Position numbers and translations under genes: made by a program. From Acanthaster planci (taxonomy: Eukaryota; Echinodermata; Asteroidea; Valvatida; Acanthasteridae), in the NCBI RefSeq assembly GCF_001949145.1, contig NW_019091480.1:704570-739717 (forward strand): 35,148 bases of DNA, written 5' to 3'. The notes under the pieces were generated by a model. The model did not search any database and had not been told where the DNA came from. It was given only the letters and a program-made list of their open reading frames with translations. Positions 9,231 to 22,200 of the stretch are shown in pieces (position 1 is the stretch's first letter; each line of letters opens with the position of its first letter).

Positions 9231-9668
9231 ACAAAATCGGTCTTCCAAAAGAGAGAATGTCTCCCCAAACAGGGACCTTTTTTCATGAGGGCTTGGGGAT
9301 AGTACATGTACCATTGCCCTGGCTAGGGATCCTTTTAAAGCCCTAATTGGATTCAGCAGACGAAACCACCCAAGACTGCCATTTTAAAACAAAATTCCAC
9401 AGTTTACTTCCAGGATTACAAGCAGGACTCTGCAATGGGAAAAAGACCACATCAAAACAATTTTACTGAGTATCAATCCTTTCCATACAGTATAAAATTG
9501 AGTGATAAAATACAGAGTTCATAAAAAACAACTTCAATGTCTTAAATGAATGGAAAATATGGGAAAAGAATTGATAAAGAGTATTAGGGATTTTTTCCCA
9601 AATCCCACTTGGGAAAAACAAAATCCTCTTTTAAGGAGACATTGTCTCTTTTAGGGGACTGGTTTTGT
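9231..9668. repeat. 438-bp MITE-like element
   Basis: The arms 9231-9264 and 9635-9668 are inverted repeats matching at 28 of 34 positions, with cores AAAAGAGAGAATGTCTCC and AAAAGAGACAATGTCTCC. A small hairpin (9592-9601 with 9609-9618) lies inside. No coding capacity is seen. Confidence 0.5.
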
Positions 9669-10164
9669 TTTCAAATATGGACTTCACAGAATTTAAGGGC
9701 AGTCCTCGAGTTGTGATGCGCGCCTCCACTGATCTAGAAACCAAATAAAAGTTCAATTTTTGCTTCAGGAAGGTGCAAAATTCAATTCTATTAGTAGTTC
9801 TTAAAGTGTGAATGTTGTATATGTATATGTATTGTGAGAGTGCTTTTTTTCCCTAGCAATGGGGCTAAAAAGATTGTGAGGAAATTTGCATCTTATAAAG
9901 AATTGTACATCACTGGAAGTTTATGCTTTTGCGGAGCAAATTGTTGTTGAAAATGTAGGCAATAAATTCTGTACTGAAGTTGCTCATTGGAATTTCAGCC
10001 CGTTTGGTACATGCACATGGTCTGTGAAATCTTTCCTGTCCCTTTTATCACCTTCATGGTGTTTTCCAGGACACTTGCTGAAGTCTCTTTCACAAAAAAC
10101 CAACTAAAAGGTATTTTTTTCACTGTACTTATTGTTTCCTTATTGTAACTGTTCATTTGTCTAG

Positions 10165-10200
10165 AAACCTCCAACAACATACAGAGTTTTTGACAGATCG
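10165..10200 (+). CDS. MSH2: MSH2 exon, domain I start ([12 protein letters not shown])
   Basis: A 36-nt exon between acceptor TTGTCTAG and donor TCG|GTACGT. TAG directly precedes the frame, so the exon cannot extend upstream. It corresponds to about residues 30-41 of human MSH2. Confidence 0.85.
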
Positions 10201-13200
10201 GTACGTATTTCTTTTGCTTTCTTTTGTTTCTTGTGCCTGTTTTGCTCTTGGGCTTGTCAGCGGAATTTGTGCCTCTTCGGTTTAGCTTTAATATGTTTAT
10301 TGTGAGTTTTTGTCTGAAGAACCGTGTGGGAAATAAAAAGAGAGACTTTGATATTACGTAAGTTGTGAAGACACTTGGTTTATATTAAGTGTGGATTACT
10401 TAAGCTTCACCTTGTATCTTTTGCCAGGATTACTACACTGTCCATGGTGAAGATGCACTATTTACAGCCAGGGAATTCTTCAAAACACTTGGTGTTGTCA
10501 AATACTTGGGTTCTGGTGAGTACCTAAGTTGAATTCCTAACTGAAGTAGAAATTAACTTCAGGAGTTAAAGAGCAACCCCAACAGTGGTGAAAACATGGG
10601 AAATGCAGTTTGATATACTCACGTATTTTCTTTGTAATAAGTTATATATGAAAAGTGGCACTATGACTTCTGAATAAATAGTAATAATGCGGTAAACATA
10701 TGGACCAATTCTGCTGGTTTATCAAAACTTTCCACGTTTGTACCATAGGGGGCGCCACGCAGAAATGCTTTTTTGATTATGTACCACCGTGGAAACGAAA
10801 AACATCAAGACCTTACAGGACCTGGTTTTGTGGATATGTTTTTGTGTGAAGGCCTGCATGCCTGAGCTGCCAGCCTGGCCTGACACTTTTTTCGGAATAA
10901 AATAACATTAAAAAAAACATTGGAAACATCTGTGCTTCACTCTGAACTTACCAAGCCTTATGTATCAAATGATCTTGGTCTCCTGCACCGCCTCGTTCAC
11001 CAGCGGTGGCCCCATTGTCAGCCTGATCGGGATCCCTTGGCGCACCAGTGGCACGATGGGTTCGAAGCAGTAAGGCTCTGCGCCTCGCCTCGGACAGTGT
11101 ATAACTGTAACTACACATGAGTTACTATACTACATGTACGTGTAGTTATGTGCATTGACGTGACCGCGCCGGCTCAGTGCGTACATGCACCAGCTAGAGA
11201 ACCATTTCCACAGCGCTACGTCGACAAAATCCTGGAAAAGCTGTATTCATGAGATGTAAATGAAGCGATGACAACAAGCTCCTTTCATGAAAGCTAGCCA
11301 TGGCGCCCGGCAGAAATGGGTCTCAAAAGCGATTTTTTTAAACCAAAAATATTGCTGAATCCGGGTTTATGAGGCATAGATGTCTATAATGGGATCCAAG
11401 TAAACATACTATGGCCAGATTTCAAACTACATGTATGGTTTGCGGATTATTACAATCTGTTTCAAGTCTGAAAAATCCTGAGTTTATCATAAAGGTATTT
11501 TGAGGTTAGTACACAAGAAATTGGTGTTTAAGGAAGGCTTCTAAATGTACTACAGACCCTAGGCTGCCGTTGGGCTCTTAAAGCGTCTGGCGATTATTTT
11601 ATGGATATTTCACTTTCCTCTTTTCTCACTTCTGTGTATTAATCATGTGAACATACAATAAAACTGATAAAGTGTTTGATGTACATGTACACGTACTACC
11701 CTATGCATGTACATGTATGTATCAACATAGTTCAGTGTACATGTACATGTAGGTAACTATCTAAAGCATGTCAGAATTATATTCTTTTAGAGTTGGGAGT
11801 TCATACATTTGTGAACCTGTGGGATTTTTGTCGCAGCTTCGCTGAAGCTGTGTAGTACTGGGTGTGTAGTGCTGATATGCTGGTGACTTTGCAGTGGTCG
11901 TGGCTTGATATTTTGTAGCCTGTAAGTACCTGCTGCAGTTTGCATTTTTTTTTTTGGTTTTCTTTTATTGGAATTTTTATATTTAGGAGAGCGGAAAGTG
12001 GCCTCCGTGGTACTGAGTAAGATGAACTTTGAGAGTACAGTGAGAGATCTGTTGCTGGTGCGGCAGTATCGTGTGGAGGTGTACAGGAACATGGCCACAG
12101 GGAAGGGCATTGACTGGCAGTGTGCTTTCAAGGTGAGGATGTCAAGCAACTTTTGGAATAAATGCGTAGCGTTTTTTTTTTTTACAGAATTTGGTCCGGT
12201 CTGGTAAAAATGGAGTGTTTTTAAAAATTATATTCAGATGCAATCTGTTAGCAACTTCAAACAATTTTATCCAGACTTTTTCCCTTAATCTGACATTGAT
12301 CTATCTAAAACTATCAGAAATTGAATCACAGTATCAGAAATATTTTTCGGTAGTAGTCCTGCCATTCTGTTCTTGTAGTGTCATTTGTACAGGTGACTGT
12401 AACTGGTAACAAATACTTAATATACACCAATACTTAATGTGCACCATCTTCTGCAAGAAAAGCTGTTCGTTATTGAACCATTTTTGCTTGGTATAGTTAT
12501 ATTCTTTGTTTTCCCTGACATTTTATATCTATGCTAAACAAAACTGAAACGTTATGCACATCTCTGCAGGCGTCACCCGGAAATCTGACCCAATTTGAGG
12601 ATATTCTCTTTGGCGCCAGCAATGACATGTCAGCTTCGGCTAGCGTAATCGCCGTCAAACACATTGCAGAGGGCTCTGGTGGGCAGAAAATTGTGGGAGT
12701 GGGCTATGTGGACGCCACTCTCCGGGAGTTGGCAGTGTGCCAATTTGCTGACAATGAGCAGTTCTCAAATCTTGAGGTATAGATTGAAGAGGCAACCTGG
12801 CATTAGAGGAATGAACTTGTTTCTACTGGGACCAGTGTCAACATTGGAATTTGCTGAGTACAAAAGAAATCAATAAGCAGAATAGGTTACCAGTAAACAA
12901 AATTCACAGCATATTTATATTCCTTCTCATTGGTTCTATGTGGAGGGCCAGCATTTTATGAAATTTGGCCCTCATATCCTTATGACAAATGCTATGGTAA
13001 ATTTCTGTATGAAGGTGTTTAAACTTAGTTGCAAGAGGTCAAGACAACAGAACTATAACACAATGATGTTAAGCTTGTTCCCACTTGCCCTTTCCCATGG
13101 AAGTGAAGTGGGACATGATGTGTCAAGCCCCCATAGGGAAGCGCCCATGGAAATAAAATATGACGCCATTGTGTCTCAGGTCTCTTAGTGTGACTTATTT

Positions 13201-16200
13201 GTAAATTCCAGGCTCTGCTCGTCCAGCTCAGCCCCAAGGAGTGTCTCTTGCCTGCCCAGTCAGGCGAGGGCACCACCGAGTCCACCAAGCTCAAAAGCCT
13301 CCTGGAGCAGAGCGGGGTGCTCCTGACCGAGCGCAAGAGGGCCGACTTTGGCACCAAGGATGTGGAGCAGGACCTGAACCGCCTGCTGAAGGGGGCCAAT
13401 GAGGAGCAGCGGAAGGCCTCTACGCTTGCAGAGATAGAGAAGACGCACGCCGTTGCCTCACTGGCAGCCTTGATCAAGTACCTGGAGGTGCTAGTTGTTA
13501 CTTTTTGCTGCTACACACTGATGCTTTTTTGTGTCTTGAGCTTCGGGATGCTGATGTCATCCATTGACCATGCTTTTGACCAAACAACACCGATATGACA
13601 TCATACAAAAACAGATTATATTTAACCCTCCTGGCCTTAACCACTTGCTGCCGGGGAACCCCGTTTGAGCACCATGGGTTTATTCACAGAGCCGGGGTGC
13701 CCGAAATGGGACAAAAGAGCTGGTCCGTGAACAAAAGACCTTACTTGGAACAAAAGACCTGCTGCTGGGAATTGCCATCATTTTTTGGCTTGCATTTTTC
13801 GAAGGTAATCCGTCACTGTTTTTAAACAGTATACCACTGTTTTGGGCATAGCGCACCCGTGGATTAGCACCATGGACAAAAGTGCTCCAGGGCCCCATTG
13901 ATGGACGACACAGCACCAATACATGCTAATCCAGCCGCATTTGAAAAGACGCCACTCGCATTCACTGGGGACAAAGGAAATTATGCAACACTTCAAAATT
14001 CTGGCGGCAGGCCTGGCTGAAATATGTAGGAGTCGGTGAAGGTTACCTGTCAGCTTAGAGTAATCACCAAACAGTCATTTGTGTGGGTGTAAACGTCCAT
14101 TAAATGAAATGATGAATTTTTGAAGAATTTTGAAAACTGAACATCTTGAAAATTGCCTGTATGTGTGCACTGTATTTTTAAAAGCACCCAGTAGCATGTA
14201 GTTAATATTTCTACTCGCTTAATTCCCCTTTCCTCTACCGTAAAAATTTTTGTGACTACTTGATCCACCACAAAGCTGGGAGGCACTCTCAAGTAGCCTG
14301 TTACTTCCTCATTTTGATTGGAAATCTCAGTTTAAGCTGTTGGACACACTTCACTACCAAACTCCATGTGTGCTCCTTTTTTTGCTGCCTCGAGACATTG
14401 CATGGTTTTTATTCTTCAGAACTCTTTGCAGGAAAATGTGTACTGGTTTTTGTTTATTTTCCAAGCAATTCTAATTTTTTAGTCGATCTTTGGAGAAGTA
14501 ATGTGCATTCTCAGTGCACTTTGTCCATTCTTTTTTTTCAGTTGTTAGCCGACGAGAGCAATTTCAACCAGTTTCGCCTGAAGACCTTTGACCTAGCCCA
14601 GTACATGAAGCTGGACTCAGCCGCTGTGAGGGCATTAAGTCTTCTTCCCACCCCACAAGATGGTATGTTGAAAAAGATATCACTCCAAAACAATTGTGCA
14701 GTATCATTTTTAAAGTATCGTTTAGTCCTTGAAAATACACTTGTGTGCACCACCTTCACGAAGAAAACCGTATTTCTGGGCTAAAACCTCAATATTGCAC
14801 TTACATTAGCACCAAAAAAGTTGCCAGAAATTTAGACTTGTTTGTTATGAGTTTTTTTCTTTTTTTTTGATGATTCATTGCTAGTGCCTGGGGTAAACCA
14901 ACAAGTAACCCTTTGCCAGATAGTTTCCAGTGAGTTTTAGGTTTCTAGTTTTGACTGAAAAACCTATTAAATGCATGGCATCTTCTCAGAGTGATAGCAT
15001 GGAAAAGTTCATGGTTTATTAAAAAGGAACTGAAAAGGGATAGCAAAAGTTAATAGAATAAGAAGAGTTGAAAGTTGTACATACTGTGCGTCGTAAGAAA
15101 AGTTCGTTGCTTAGACCCTTCAACTTCCAAACAGTGTGCTTTAGTGTGAAGGTAGTTCTCTTGTCAGAAAAAACAAAAGTTTTCTTCAGATTTTAGTGGT
15201 GAAGTGTACAGTCAGTGAGAAAACACACAGAAGACGTTCAAAACGACAAATCTCAAAAACAAATATATGCGAGTCTTCCTTGAGTAACATTATATCCCTA
15301 TATACCAGACCAGGACTTCTAGTGTTACATCTACTTACTTTACAGCTGGCAACAAGACCGCATCAGTGTTAGGCCTCCTCAACAAATGCAGGACACCTCA
15401 AGGTCAAAGGTTGTTGGGACAGTGGATCAAGCAGCCACTGGTGGATAAAAACAAAATAGGTCAGTTAAAAACATGTCAGAATGTTTACCATCTGGTAAAA
15501 AAGATAAACCTTGAGATTTCACACTTGATTTGATTTTAACATGAAAATGAACTTCCAGGTGTTTTCTTTTTGAATCAGAAATATGTCAAATTAAAGGATA
15601 TTCTTTGCAAATTTACTGAAAACCTGGAATGTAATAACTGCTTCCTTTTGATGTGTCACCTCTCACTAATTCTCCAGTAAGAGTCCCCATGCAAAGACAG
15701 ACTTGCTTTTTCTACTAGAAACAAGTAAAAAAGAACCTTGTCGTGCCGAGTAGAAACTTGCGGAGTCGTGCCATTTTGTGCAAATTTTAGTACTGGCCAG
15801 AACAGGATCCCCCCAATAGTTTCTTACAAACAAATAAATTTCTAAGTATCAGCCCAAATTGGAGCTGAGTGCTCGTTTTGCAACCAGTGTGTATTTTTTA
15901 TGTAGTTTGAAGTACAGTTTTTTCTCACCAAAGAGCCAGTTCAGTATTACAACAGCGCATGCCCCAAAAGTTTCGATCAAAATCATTCGGGACGTGCAAT
16001 ACACATGTTTGAGGTATGTCCTTTCAATGACACCACGTCCCCACACGTAGACTCAAACTTTTGCGCTTGGTTCTCGTGTGACCTTGCTCACTGTTTAAGA
16101 TCATGGCCACAGCTCAAGATCTGCCAACAACCCACCCACCCCCTTAATTCACCTTGTTTCAATTTGTACTGGGCAGAAGAGAGGTTGAACGTTGTAGAGG

Positions 16201-19200
16201 CACTTGTCAGTGATACAGAGCTACGCCAGACCCTCCAAGAGGAACAGCTAAAGCGCGTGCCCGACCTCCAACGACTTGCCAAGAGGCTGCAACGCAAGAA
16301 GGCCACACTAGAGGACTGCTATCGTGTCTACCAAGTAGTGGAATTCATGCCGGCTGTGCTCGAAACACTTGAGAGACACGTCAGTAATCACAGCACGTTG
16401 TTAAAAGAAGTCTTCACTAACCCCATTAAGGTATGAGGGTCAACGTTCAAAGGTTAATCAATAAAATTATACTATTAGGTATTCAGAAGCATTTGGGTTG
16501 TTGAAATATGTAGCTCTAAATGGCAGTAGTTTGGCTTTGGTACAGAAACCATAGTTCACAAGGATGATGGCAAACTTTAAACATTTTAAGATTGAAAACT
16601 CAGCGTCAGGATGAAGTCGTCTATGTACCATAGTTCGCAACCTTCATTATTCTCTGTTTTCCTGTGATAAGCATACTGTAGATTAAAATGTTTCCTGATT
16701 TTGTGAATAGCATTCTGAGGTGTTTATAATGATTGCCATATTTTCTACCCTCAACAGGAATTGCTTCTCGACTTTGCCAAGTTTCAGGAGATGGTGGAGA
16801 CTACGATGGACTTGGAGCAAGTGCAGAACCATGAGTTTCTGATCAAACCAGACTTTGATGAGAACTTGACTAGTAAGTGGGAGGTCCTCTCTACTCTTTG
16901 ATACATGCTTCTGCCCATGTTGCCTCACAACAGTGTGTTTTTTTTGAGAGCCTCAAGTGTTCCTGTTCCTTTTGGATCATTCCTGTTCTTTTTACAATGT
17001 TCTGTTTATTGGAACAATTTTATTACCTTTCAAACATTCCTGGTCTCTTTTATGCACATTTCTATTCTCTTTTTAATATTTCCTTTCCTCACAGAACTTT
17101 CTTATTTGGTACATTCCAGTTCTTGTGAAACCTTGTTGCTTCTGGAACTTTCCTGTCCCCTTTAAACATTTCTGTTCCTGTTTAGTTACTTAATTTCTTG
17201 AATACGCTACACGCATGGTCTTCCCGGGTGAAATCTCAGGTGGCAGGAATTCATTAAAGTTCTTAAACCTGCGAACAAGCACTTCATGATTAAGAAGCCA
17301 CCTATCAGTATCGTAAGCATTTATCTTCTAACAGAGAAGTGAAAAAAATGCTTTCCTATATTACATTTTAAGACTTGAGAGAACGAATGGACAGTCTAGA
17401 GAATGACATCCAGGGTTTGCTGGGTAAAGCAGCGAGGGACCTCGGGCTTGAAGCCAACAAGACAATCAAGCTAGAGTCTAACAACCAGCTGGGATACTTC
17501 TTCAGAGTCACGAGAAAGGTAGGGGCACAACAGATGCTTGAGCACTATGGATTTGTGCACATTGGGATGAAAATTTGTCTTGTGTATTTTGCTTGATTGT
17601 GCAAAACTCCTGCAGCATACTCTGTGCCCTGATCCTGAGACTCTATCTTATGAGCTATCATACATCACCATCTTCTGTCAACAGAGTATACAACTCATCC
17701 ATTGAAAACGCTTCACACATAAAGTATGCCAACTTATTCAAGCATGTAGCTGTTTACAGTGTTGACCGAAATTCCTGTGCGTAAACATGCGTTGTAAGTA
17801 CCACTTGCGAAAACTAGCTTGTAAACAGTTGGACATAATTACAAGGTTCTGAAACTTTACATCTATAAATTTACAACCGTAACAGGGCCTCAAATTTCAG
17901 TACGATTTTAAACACGGCCTTTTTCTATCATGCCTGTCTTTTTAGTACATTTTGTGATGTTATCCTCCTGTGTACCTAGGCACAGCATCACACCATTTCA
18001 ACTGTCAGAATTAAATATAGAATCAACTGCCCAGTCAAAACACATTAATTAACATGTATAATTTTCTTATTTATGAAATTCAACTATTTGATTCATAGGA
18101 GGAAAAAGCTCTTCGGAATAATAAGAAATACTCCACCATCGACACCAATAAGAACGGGGTTCGATTCACCCACTCCAACCTTCGGGGGTTAAACGAAGAA
18201 CACATGGCAGCAAAAGAGGAGTACAATGAAACCCAGAAGGCGGTCGTAGCGGAGATTGTGAGCATAGCAGGTAGGAATGGGCATGGCTACAGTTTGCAAA
18301 GGGTGTGAGTGGTTGTCATGGGTGGGCTGTGGGTGTACACATGCCTCTCACCGATGTGATACTGGGTTCGATTCCCGGCCTGGGCTATGTGTGAATAGAG
18401 GTGTTCGTTTATTCTCTCCTGTGCATGAGGGGTTTTGTCCAGGTGCTCCAGTCTTCCTCCCTCTTCAAAAAATCAACTCAATCAACCATAGACTTTAATG
18501 TCTTTATTCTATAACATATTTGAGCATAATTGTATGAAATCTGCATGCACTGTATAAATGAATAAATTATTATCATTATATAGTGTTAGTGGAAACAGTG
18601 GAATTGTATGTTTTGTTGAAGCATTGAAAAAATTACTTCTGCATCTGGTTTTTTTGCTTATGGCTTCTTTGTGTAAGTATGCACTAGTGACAGAGGAGTG
18701 TGGGTTGACCCTTGAATGGCATGGCCTTTGTGTGAGTGGTGCCTGTGCTGAAACATTTTTGAAAAGCGTGGGGATTCCTTTGTTTTTATGTGAAAACTCC
18801 TAGAAAATACTCCCTGCTCTCATACTGTGAGCACTTTTTACAAAGCTGGATTTCGGTTCGTGATTTCCTTGGCTGATCCTCTTCATTTTGCCAAAGGTAG
18901 CACTAATCCTCACCCCAAAATGCCCCTAAAACTCCCTCAAGAGGTGCAAAGCTAGTGTAGGGGTTACTCAGTCATCATAAGATGTACACAATCTGCAACA
19001 TGTGGACCTGTTGTTCTCAAGTTTGAACAAAGATGGCAAATTGGCCCATTGTGTTTGATTTGAAAACTGCCTTAACTGTTCTACTTTTGCCTGCAGCTGG
19101 CTACGTTGAGCCCATGCTAAACCTGAGTGACATCCTTGCCCAGTTAGACGTTCTAGTCAGGTAACATTCACAAACAACTTGCATTTTCTCCTGATCTGAT

Positions 19201-22200
19201 AAGAGATTGTTCCTGTCGGTCAAAAGATGTGTAACATGTTGACTGCTGTGCATAATTACAAAGGGGCGTTCCTATTTACCAAGCGTACGCATGTGCACAT
19301 ATTTAATTGGTACCTTTCAGGTGTCTATTTGAACATGAGCGTTTTGCAGCCGTTATGTCCTTATCACAACCAGTAGCACAATTGTTGTGTTCTTTGGTGA
19401 TGCCATCGTATTCAAGTCACATAATGAAAGCCTTTCATTTTCTACAAGTATACTCTAAGTGGCAGAATCCAGTACACCTGTTACTATGAGTACACTTGTA
19501 GTAGGCAGTCAATGTGTTAACCACTTCTCATCAGATGAAGCGTAACTATGCAGAATTTCCTGTGTCCATAACATTCTGGCGTATTCTGTGTGCAGAACCG
19601 GCAGGGTTTCATCTAGATGTAAACTTTCTGCCTGTTCTCCTTTAGCATTGTACAAAGTACAAGTAAAACTGCTTGTCCACTCCTGACACTATTAGGGGGA
19701 TACACCCTTCAAAGTTAGCTCTGCCCATGTCTCCATTGTACCCAAGGCTTTAATGTATGGAAATTTAAGGATTTATTCACCATTGTTATCAATTGTGTAA
19801 TAAACAGGGCCTGTATACACACACATAGACTGTAAGTAGCCCATGGAGGTTTGCGTGTGTGTTTTTGTTGAGTGTCAGTCGTTGTAAAGTCCAACTTTTT
19901 GGCTGTTGCATCTTGTCATTTCAAGAAGTTGGTATTTTAGGCCAAAAATCATGCCCTTGGGACAAGTTCATTGTAGAAAAGTACCGTTGGCAACTGGTTA
20001 ACACGCATGTCATAGTTTTGTGTTTCTTACTTGTATGTATGTATTGTCTTTTAGCCATATTTGTAAAATATGTAAAACATTGTGCAATTCGGCCGTGAGG
20101 CTGCGATATGATGTTTTTAAAATAAACCATTTAATAAATAATAAATAAATGAACCATGTGTGAACGGGGTTCCATAACAAAAATAGTTTGTAATTTAGGG
20201 CTGAGTCAATTCGAATAATTCACTATTCGAATATTCTACCTTCAATTTGATCGCATATCCAAATATTCGTTCGTACCGACCAGCAGACTGTTGATGAACA
20301 AACTATATAAAAAATCAGTTGCAATAACGCACACAATTGTATATCATGATCAATATAATCGCTTCTCACATCTAGGATTACCTTCAGCCACTATTTAGCA
20401 AAATTTAAGAGATAAAGAATTCTTGCTCTGTTGAAAATTTCTAATCCTTTTAAATTATTTAATGAATAATTTACTTTTTAAATCGTAAGATTTCTGAAAC
20501 TTTTCATTTGAATCTGCTTAAAGCAAGCCTCTACAGTGCAATTTTTCTCATTTAAACAAAGAAAATTTCCCTTTTCTTGAATTTTATATTCAAATATGCA
20601 AATATGAAAACTAATATTCGAATATTCGACAAAAGATCAAATATTCGGTTATTCGTATATTCAGCACAGCCCTATTGTAATTAAGACTTGTAATTAGCCT
20701 GTGTATGTGTTTCCAAAAATTAGTGTTTACAAACTATTAGTAGACAGTAACTGCCTTTGCTTCAAATTAGTTGTGGCACCTCCTTAACATTTTTTATAAT
20801 TTAATCAAGCAAATCTTTCTGAAACTTAATGATCCACTTGCGGTCTGTTTTCTGCAACTGCAGCTTTGCCCACGTCTCTGCGCATGCTCCTGTGTCTTAC
20901 GTCCGACCCACGCTGACGGAGAAGGGGCAAGGCGGTCTCAGACTGGTCCAAGCCAGGCACCCCTGCTTGGAAATGCAAGACGAAATTGCATTCATCCCAA
21001 ATGACGTGACCTTTGAGAGGGGGAAACGGATGTTCCATATTATCACGGGCCCCAACATGGGCGGGAAGTCCACGTACATTAGACAGGTGAGGTTAGAATT
21101 GATAGGGGCTGCTTCTGTGATAGGGTTTGATCAAAAGATGTCAAAGGCACCTCCTGACCTCATGATTTATTTGAGGTTGACCGTCATTGAAGAAGGCCAG
21201 CATTTGGCCAACAACCATCTAATGTGCATAAAAAAACAGGACAGTGAAGTTTATCTTTTCACAAAATGACTGTCTTCGTTTTACAGACAGGTATCATTGT
21301 CCTCATGGCTCAGTTGGGATGCTTCGTCCCCTGCCAGTCAGCGGAGATCTCCATTGTTGACTGCATCCTGGCCAGGGTGGGTGCCGGGGATAGTCAGCTG
21401 AAAGGGGTCTCGACGTTCATGTTGGAGATGCTAGAAACAGCATCCATTCTCAGGGTATGTGGAGTCCCTGATAAGCATTGGTTGTATAAAGGCTGGTTTA
21501 TAGGTTGTAAAATTGTGATATTAAAAGCCACCGAATCAAAGGTGATATGTGAGTGGAACTGGACATGGCTGAAAGAAAAGAGCATCCCAGTCATTATGCA
21601 CTCCTCTCACCTTGGTTGTGCACTTCAGTGCTATTTGCCATGATTAAAAATGTTCAGTTTTTTTTCTAACACAATTGCCAAGGTGTCAGGTTCATTGGAG
21701 ACTTTGAGATGCTTGATCTGGGCTCTTGCATACAATTATGGCCATGCGCGTGTTGTTCTGAGCATGTGCGCAACTGTGGAAAAGGACCCATTTGGTTGCC
21801 TCCACCAAGCATCTCACAATCTCCCAGTAGTTCCATCTGATGTCTAATTTTCAGACTGCCACTGATAATTCTCTGATCATCATTGACGAACTGGGCAGAG
21901 GGACCTCAACGTATGATGGCTTTGGCTTAGCCTGGGCAATTTCAGAGTAAGTTGAAAAGAGCTTTTGCAATAAGCCATTTGTGAGTTAATTTTAAATAAA
22001 ATCTTGTGCACTGAGTTATCTGACTGCACATAAATATAAAAAATTGAATTCCCCAGACTAAAGACACTGTTGCAATACCTCATGATTTGGGGCAAGTTTT
22101 TACATAGCCACCACATCGATCTCTGGAATGGACTGGTTCCTTTGTGCCCTTTTTATCCATTGGAAAGCAGTGTACTGTTGCAAGGCATCTCTTACATTGT

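Larger units (their letters stand above)
8572..10164. other. region between transposon and first recognised MSH2 exon
   Basis: No exon is recognised. It contains a 15-bp perfect inverted repeat and two inverted-repeat elements, annotated separately. I looked for the short first coding exon of MSH2 and did not find it. It would encode about 28 residues ending just before KPPTT, with a phase-0 donor. Confidence 0.5.

Noticed and set aside
11680-11755. TACATGTA clusters as a functional array
   Set aside because: These palindromes are scattered widely through the introns and look like background composition.
13057-13174. Possible 118-bp MITE with ACACAATG ends
   Set aside because: Arms are only 12 bp with 10 matches; too weak to claim.
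13600-13720. piggyBac-like end (TTAACCCT)
   Set aside because: No matching inverted end or TTAA partner was found downstream.
14260-14784. 174-codon open frame (+)
   Set aside because: Only 14542-14662 is real MSH2 coding sequence; the rest is read-through of both introns.
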